Assembly (NCBI GenBank): GCA_012842765.1 | Contig: DUWJ01000474.1 | Span: 1-6,775, forward strand | Length of the DNA: 6,775 nucleotides | Reading direction: 5' to 3' | DNA from: Bacillota bacterium | Lineage (GTDB): Bacteria > Bacillota > DTU025 | Part shown: positions 6,401-6,775 of the stretch, one piece after another | Layout of the letters: each line of letters opens with the position of its first letter | Position numbering within the stretch: the first letter of the stretch is position 1 | The notes under the pieces: model-generated | Seen by the model: the letters and a program-made list of their open reading frames with translations, nothing else | The model's database searches: none | What the model was told of the DNA's origin: nothing | Translations under genes and position numbers: made by a program

Positions 6401-6775
6401 GAGTTCACAATCGCGCTCACCGTCACCGACAACGGCGAGCTGAAAGGAACCGTGGAGAAGAGTATCGTGGTGGGGAACGCAGCGCCGATCGCAGCGTTCA
6501 GCTTCTCACCGGAGTCTCCCAAGGCAGGCGAAGTCGTGACATTCACCAACGAATCCACAGATGATGCCGAGATAATCGCGTACTTCTGGGAGTTCGGAGA
6601 CGACACCACGAGCGTCGCACCCGAGCCCACTCACACATACGCAACATCGGGCATCTTCACTGTGAAGCTCATGGTGATAGATGACGACTATACTGCAAGC
6701 AGCGTCGAACATGACGTGGAGGTAGTCAACGCGGCACCAGTGGCTGCGTTCAGCTTCACGCCTGCTTCGCCAACG
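2..6775 (+). CDS. Giant multidomain surface/secreted protein with PKD and beta-propeller modules (internal fragment, both ends missing)
   Basis: The frame starting at position 2 is open through the last base, giving 2258 residues (roughly 240 kDa) without a stop; base 1 is the third base of the preceding codon. Domain order is A1-S1-P1-L1-A2-S2-P2-L2-B1-S3-P3-L3-B2-S4-P4-L4-A3-S5-Y-P5-P6-P7, each described in its own entry. The clearest family evidence is the PKD motif W-x-FGDG with a downstream H-x-Y strand, seen six times. PKD domains are Ig-like folds found in extracellular proteins, where they act as spacers or in protein and carbohydrate contacts. Only eight cysteines were counted, in line with an extracytoplasmic beta-rich protein. 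No membrane segment, signal peptide, catalytic motif, sorting signal or dockerin is visible, but these would lie near the missing ends. An adhesin-like, S-layer-like or extracellular scaffold role is inferred. A large secreted enzyme whose catalytic domain lies outside the window cannot be excluded. Confidence 0.96.
464..637 (+). other. Domain S1: short Ig-like domain ending in 'SNDPANP'
   Basis: Residues 155-212. It begins GWIVSSSSGGTVEPGE, then a strand ending FDLMFFADHLPKGTW, and closes with VVEIESNDPANP and a final strand. The plan 'W-x-V-x-P-x-x-G-x-V-x-P-G-x ... G-x-Y/W-x-A-x-V-x-I-x-S/T-N-D-P-x-N-P' is a common small beta-sandwich (BACON/ASH-like) in secreted bacterial proteins and is shared by S2-S5 here. 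It directly follows domain A1 and directly precedes PKD 1, the same position it takes in every unit. Confidence 0.7.
653..904 (+). other. PKD domain 1
   Basis: Residues 218-301. The signature WDFGDGS is at residues 254-260, followed by NPIHTYMAEGNYTATVVVVDDDG, a typical PKD layout with H-x-Y before the G-x-Y-T-x-x-x-x-V-x-D strand. The opening 'SANPWAGSAPLEAHFSVDAYDQDGEV' matches the usual 'PxxGxxPLxVxFxAxAxDxDG' start. It is followed by linker L1. Confidence 0.92.
905..1084 (+). other. Linker domain L1 with 'LTVTNTG' motif
   Basis: Residues 302-361. The sequence runs VAVDPASFNQVI, then TETLTVTNTGVATLEF, then a low-complexity Ala/Gly-rich tail (about residues 341-361) leading into A2. The pattern 'VxPxxFxxxVxxGxxxTxxLTVxNTGxAxLxF' is the usual start of a small Ig-like domain in surface proteins and recurs in L2-L4. 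A position as spacer between a PKD and the next large module is seen directly; any other role is unknown. Confidence 0.65.
1085..1678 (+). other. Domain A2: complete 'FPFYG / YWDDL' beta domain
   Basis: Residues 362-559. This copy is complete: GGPDGFGYMWRDSDEPGGP, FEWVEISGIGT, an acidic GDDSG turn, NLPFDFPFYG, ICSDGYLTFG, PNDMMAVYWDDL (YWDDL at 455-459, Phe replaced by Tyr), FIVQWNKVPR, YTFQAIL, then PNGTIVYQYLNM, GTIGIENATGTDGLQVLYN and a closing LAIRI strand. It aligns without large gaps with A3 over its full length. The Cys of the 'ICSxGYLTF' strand is shared with A1 but is Ser-Ala in A3. Function is not known to me. Confidence 0.78.
1679..1861 (+). other. Domain S2: short Ig-like domain ending in 'TNDIRNP'
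   Basis: Residues 560-620. It runs PISWMSVEPTEGELAPGES, a central LDITFDL strand, then GAVVLDTNDIRNP and the final strand TIVPVHIHV. It has the same plan and position as S1: after an A domain and immediately before a PKD domain. Confidence 0.7.
1874..2125 (+). other. PKD domain 2
   Basis: Residues 625-708. WSFGDGS is at residues 661-667, followed by NHIYAAAGVYTAMFTAVDNDG. The front strand 'GAAYDPDGSLID' is typical of the family. Its motif Trp is 407 residues after that of PKD 1. Confidence 0.92.
2126..2386 (+). other. Linker L2: 'LTLSNAG' domain plus pre-propeller segment
   Basis: Residues 709-795. The first part (WTPKQFSFTVGGGQTATGILTLSNAGPGALLFG) matches L1, L3 and L4. The second part, about residues 757-795, is charged and less obviously beta, and contains AFGLYLPNQNPERSKWLPEAV. 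The matching segment before propeller B2 carries EGLYMPFDP, so a 'GLYxP' motif seems to belong to the propeller cassette rather than to the general linker. Confidence 0.6.
2387..3088 (+). other. Domain B1: beta-propeller-like domain, about five blade repeats
   Basis: Residues 796-1029. Five repeats of roughly 40 residues can be read: WGVGVLLDSDEVVIAD..., GDMAFDGTYIWQVNVGGDN..., RGLAYNANDDTFYIGGWNED..., AGLAYHPVADVLIVTCNSS... and CELARDGNLWVASWGENKM. Each has the pattern 'G-h-a-x-D/hP-x-(x)-x-h-W/Y-V-x-x ... x-I-Y-x-h-D/N-x-x-T/S-x', as in NHL, YncE or SMP-30-type propellers. These folds usually bind ligands or proteins through the top face or serve as scaffolds. Blade number is an inference and edge strands may add another. 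Three of the eight cysteines are here. I see no catalytic signature. Confidence 0.72.
3089..3268 (+). other. Domain S3: short Ig-like domain ending in 'TNDVENP'
   Basis: Residues 1030-1089. It reads GDWLSWQPAEGSVPAGGS, then VQITITANSEKLSPGPHEG, then VVLTTNDVENP and the strand LIVVPVTLQV. It is the most canonical of the five S domains. Here it follows a propeller rather than an A domain, showing that the S-P-L frame is independent of the module in front of it. Confidence 0.75.
3275..3520 (+). other. PKD domain 3
   Basis: Residues 1092-1173. WNFGDGT starts at residue 1128, followed by VVHTYTLPGNYTATFTVIDQLG. The front half, 'AEPTFGEPPLEVTFHAAF', fits the family pattern. Its motif Trp is 467 residues after that of PKD 2. 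Confidence 0.92.
3521..3796 (+). other. Linker L3: 'VTVGNVDG' domain plus pre-propeller segment
   Basis: Residues 1174-1265. It starts with ATVDPALIEITLPPNGEAT and then ETVTVGNVDGNAPLTFSVKV, the counterpart of the LTVTNTG motif in L1. The tail contains EGLYMPFDPAAVERIAANI, matching the GLYLP segment that precedes B1. Confidence 0.6.
3797..4477 (+). other. Domain B2: second beta-propeller-like domain, close paralogue of B1
   Basis: Residues 1266-1492. Repeats read EIAWGLGFDATNVWLAD..., GDMAYDSNRNLMWQVNVGGDN..., RGLGYDADTDTFYIGGWNED..., AGLEYHPDGVLWVSTNSAPDM... and AGLALNDDGNLWVASQTDN. Blocks identical to B1 include WQVNVGGDN, SVSQRGL, DTFYIGGWNED and VSIAGL, and the central three repeats look more than half identical by eye. 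Unlike B1 it has no cysteine. Its similarity to B1 in sequence and length points to internal duplication of a whole B-S-P-L unit. Confidence 0.72.
4478..4672 (+). other. Domain S4: short Ig-like domain ending in 'TNDPVNP'
   Basis: Residues 1493-1557. It includes VVQPTSGTVPTGQTADLAVTI, a slightly longer middle loop (KAAELGKPGQDV) than the other copies, then LEILTNDPVNP and the strand LFVDLIVHI. It follows B2 and precedes PKD 4. Confidence 0.7.
4679..4927 (+). other. PKD domain 4
   Basis: Residues 1560-1642. WEFGDGS starts at residue 1596, followed by EHVYTDLGVYKAIFHVVDEND. The 'ATPEIGQPPLTVAFAATVEAG' start is close to that of PKD 3. Its motif Trp is 468 residues after that of PKD 3, almost exactly repeating the previous interval. 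Confidence 0.92.
4928..5161 (+). other. Linker L4 with 'LTVSNTG' motif and Ala/Gly/Glu-rich tail
   Basis: Residues 1643-1720. LGVEPEEFDEVIQVGEEKQT leads to ILTVSNTGIAPMNFEIAV, then an Ala, Ser, Glu and Gly-rich stretch of low sequence complexity (about residues 1689-1720) running into A3. The layout matches L1, which also precedes an A domain, and lacks the GLYxP segment found before the propellers. Confidence 0.65.
5162..5734 (+). other. Domain A3: complete 'FPFYG / FWDDL' beta domain
   Basis: Residues 1721-1911. It has the full motif series: GGPDHYGYVWIDSKNPGGP, FDWVEISGLGT, acidic GDDDG, PLPFTFPFYG, ISANGYLSF, KPNDMLAVFWDDL (FWDDL at 1816-1820), FIVEYKNVPR, YTFQVIL, PNGTIIYQYLNM, ATVGIENTTGTDGLQVLYN and LAIGF. 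It aligns best with A2. The nucleotide block 5588-5623 matches 1514-1549 at 33 of 36 positions, with two of the three changes being synonymous. It has no cysteine, unlike A1 and A2. Confidence 0.78.
5735..5923 (+). other. Domain S5: short Ig-like domain ending in 'ANDPYRP'
   Basis: Residues 1912-1974. It reads APVGSILKVNPTSGYLVPGG, then DVVLTLGSPDAPYGTYS, LYVSANDPYRP and the strand FATIPVKLKL. It has the same plan as S1-S4, but the TNDPxNP motif has drifted. It is the only S domain not directly followed by a PKD domain; domain Y is inserted there. Confidence 0.68.
5924..6229 (+). other. Domain Y: single Ig/FN3-like domain with acidic DPDDDGDN loop
   Basis: Residues 1975-2076. It runs SVVITAPVGGAELHGTCEVEW, TATDPDDDGDNLLIDLAW, TRDGVEWHDLGTGLSNTG, FEWNTIEVGKAGDSFRLRARVTD and a closing strand. 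The pattern 'V-x-I-x-x-P-x-G-G-x-x-h-x-G-x-x-x-h-x-W-x-A-x-D-P-D-x-D' followed by a 'D-G-x-x-W' hairpin and 'Y/F-x-L-R-x-R-V-x-D' is a known Ig-like type in secreted proteases and surface proteins. The Asp-rich loop could bind calcium (inference). It appears once in the window and marks the change from the mosaic region to the tandem PKD region. Confidence 0.65.
6230..6472 (+). other. PKD domain 5
   Basis: Residues 2077-2157. It opens APTADFGFTPSSATRRDVVKF, with DKSTDDGRIVAWHWEFGDGT (WEFGDGT from residue 2112), then EHRYAEKGEFTIALTVTDNG. The 'APxAxFxFxPxSxxxxDVVxFxDxSTDxDGxI' start is a different PKD subtype from PKD 1-4 and is shared with PKD 6 and 7. Confidence 0.92.
6479..6727 (+). other. 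PKD domain 6 with variant WEFGDD motif
   Basis: Residues 2160-2242. It opens APIAAFSFSPESPKAGEVVTF, then NESTDDAEIIAYFWEFGDD (from residue 2196), then THTYATSGIFTVKLMVIDDD. The final Gly of the usual FGDG turn is Asp here. The interval to PKD 5 is 84 residues, so these domains are directly in tandem with only a two-residue junction. Confidence 0.9.
6728..6775 (+). other. PKD domain 7, first strand only (cut by window end)
   Basis: Residues 2243-2258. NAAPVAAFSFTPASPT repeats the opening of PKD 6 (NAAPIAAFSFSPESPK) almost residue for residue, so the tandem PKD array continues beyond the window. Confidence 0.85.

Noticed and set aside
5797..6630. Open frame of 277 codons on the minus strand
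   Set aside because: It lies entirely opposite S5, Y and PKD 5-6, whose + strand frame has clear domain motifs. The minus translation is Ser/Thr/Val-rich, has no recognisable motif, and repeats only because the PKD domains opposite it repeat.
2..6775. Possibility of several adjacent genes rather than one
   Set aside because: No stop occurs anywhere in the frame, and domain boundaries run on without start signals. Internal ATG codons lie inside conserved strands and lack a Shine-Dalgarno-like sequence that I could recognise.
1..6775. CRISPR array, insertion sequence, tRNA/rRNA, riboswitch or terminator
   Set aside because: All repetition is in-frame protein-domain repetition with 84- to 468-residue periods. 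No short exact repeats with unique spacers, no inverted-repeat termini or transposase, and no RNA gene signature were seen.

Overview
The whole window is the interior of one very large protein-coding gene on the + strand. Translating from position 2 gives an uninterrupted frame to the last base: 2258 codons with no stop, no credible start and no end. Both termini, including any signal peptide and cell-surface anchor, lie outside the window. I see no other gene, RNA, mobile element, promoter or terminator, and there is no intergenic stretch.

The product is a mosaic of extracellular-type beta domains. It contains (A) three copies of a domain with 'PFxFPFYG', 'SNGYLTFG', 'FWDDL' and 'ATIGIENATGT' motifs; (S) five short Ig-like domains ending in a 'TNDPxNP'-type strand; (P) six PKD domains plus the start of a seventh, most with W-x-FGDG; (L) four linker domains with 'LTVTNTG'-like motifs; (B) two beta-propeller-like domains of about 230 residues; and (Y) one Ig/FN3-like domain with an acidic DPDDDGDN loop. 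The order is A1-S1-P1-L1-A2-S2-P2-L2-B1-S3-P3-L3-B2-S4-P4-L4-A3-S5-Y-P5-P6-P7(partial).

The most notable feature is a fixed S-P-L frame into which either an A or a B domain is placed (A, A, B, B, A). The tryptophans of the PKD WxFGDG motifs are 407, 467 and 468 residues apart, so the two propeller-containing units are almost identical in length. After A3-S5 the pattern changes to the Y domain and a plain tandem PKD array with an 84-residue period, different in style from PKD 1-4.

The organism cannot be named from this window. GC is roughly 55% (estimated by eye from a few lines). Codons such as ATA, AGG and CTA are used freely, and the third position is often C. PKD-rich giant surface proteins of this type occur in archaea and in many environmental bacterial phyla, often known only from metagenomes. 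The likely role is structural or adhesive at the cell surface or in secreted material; that is inference, and no catalytic motif was recognised.
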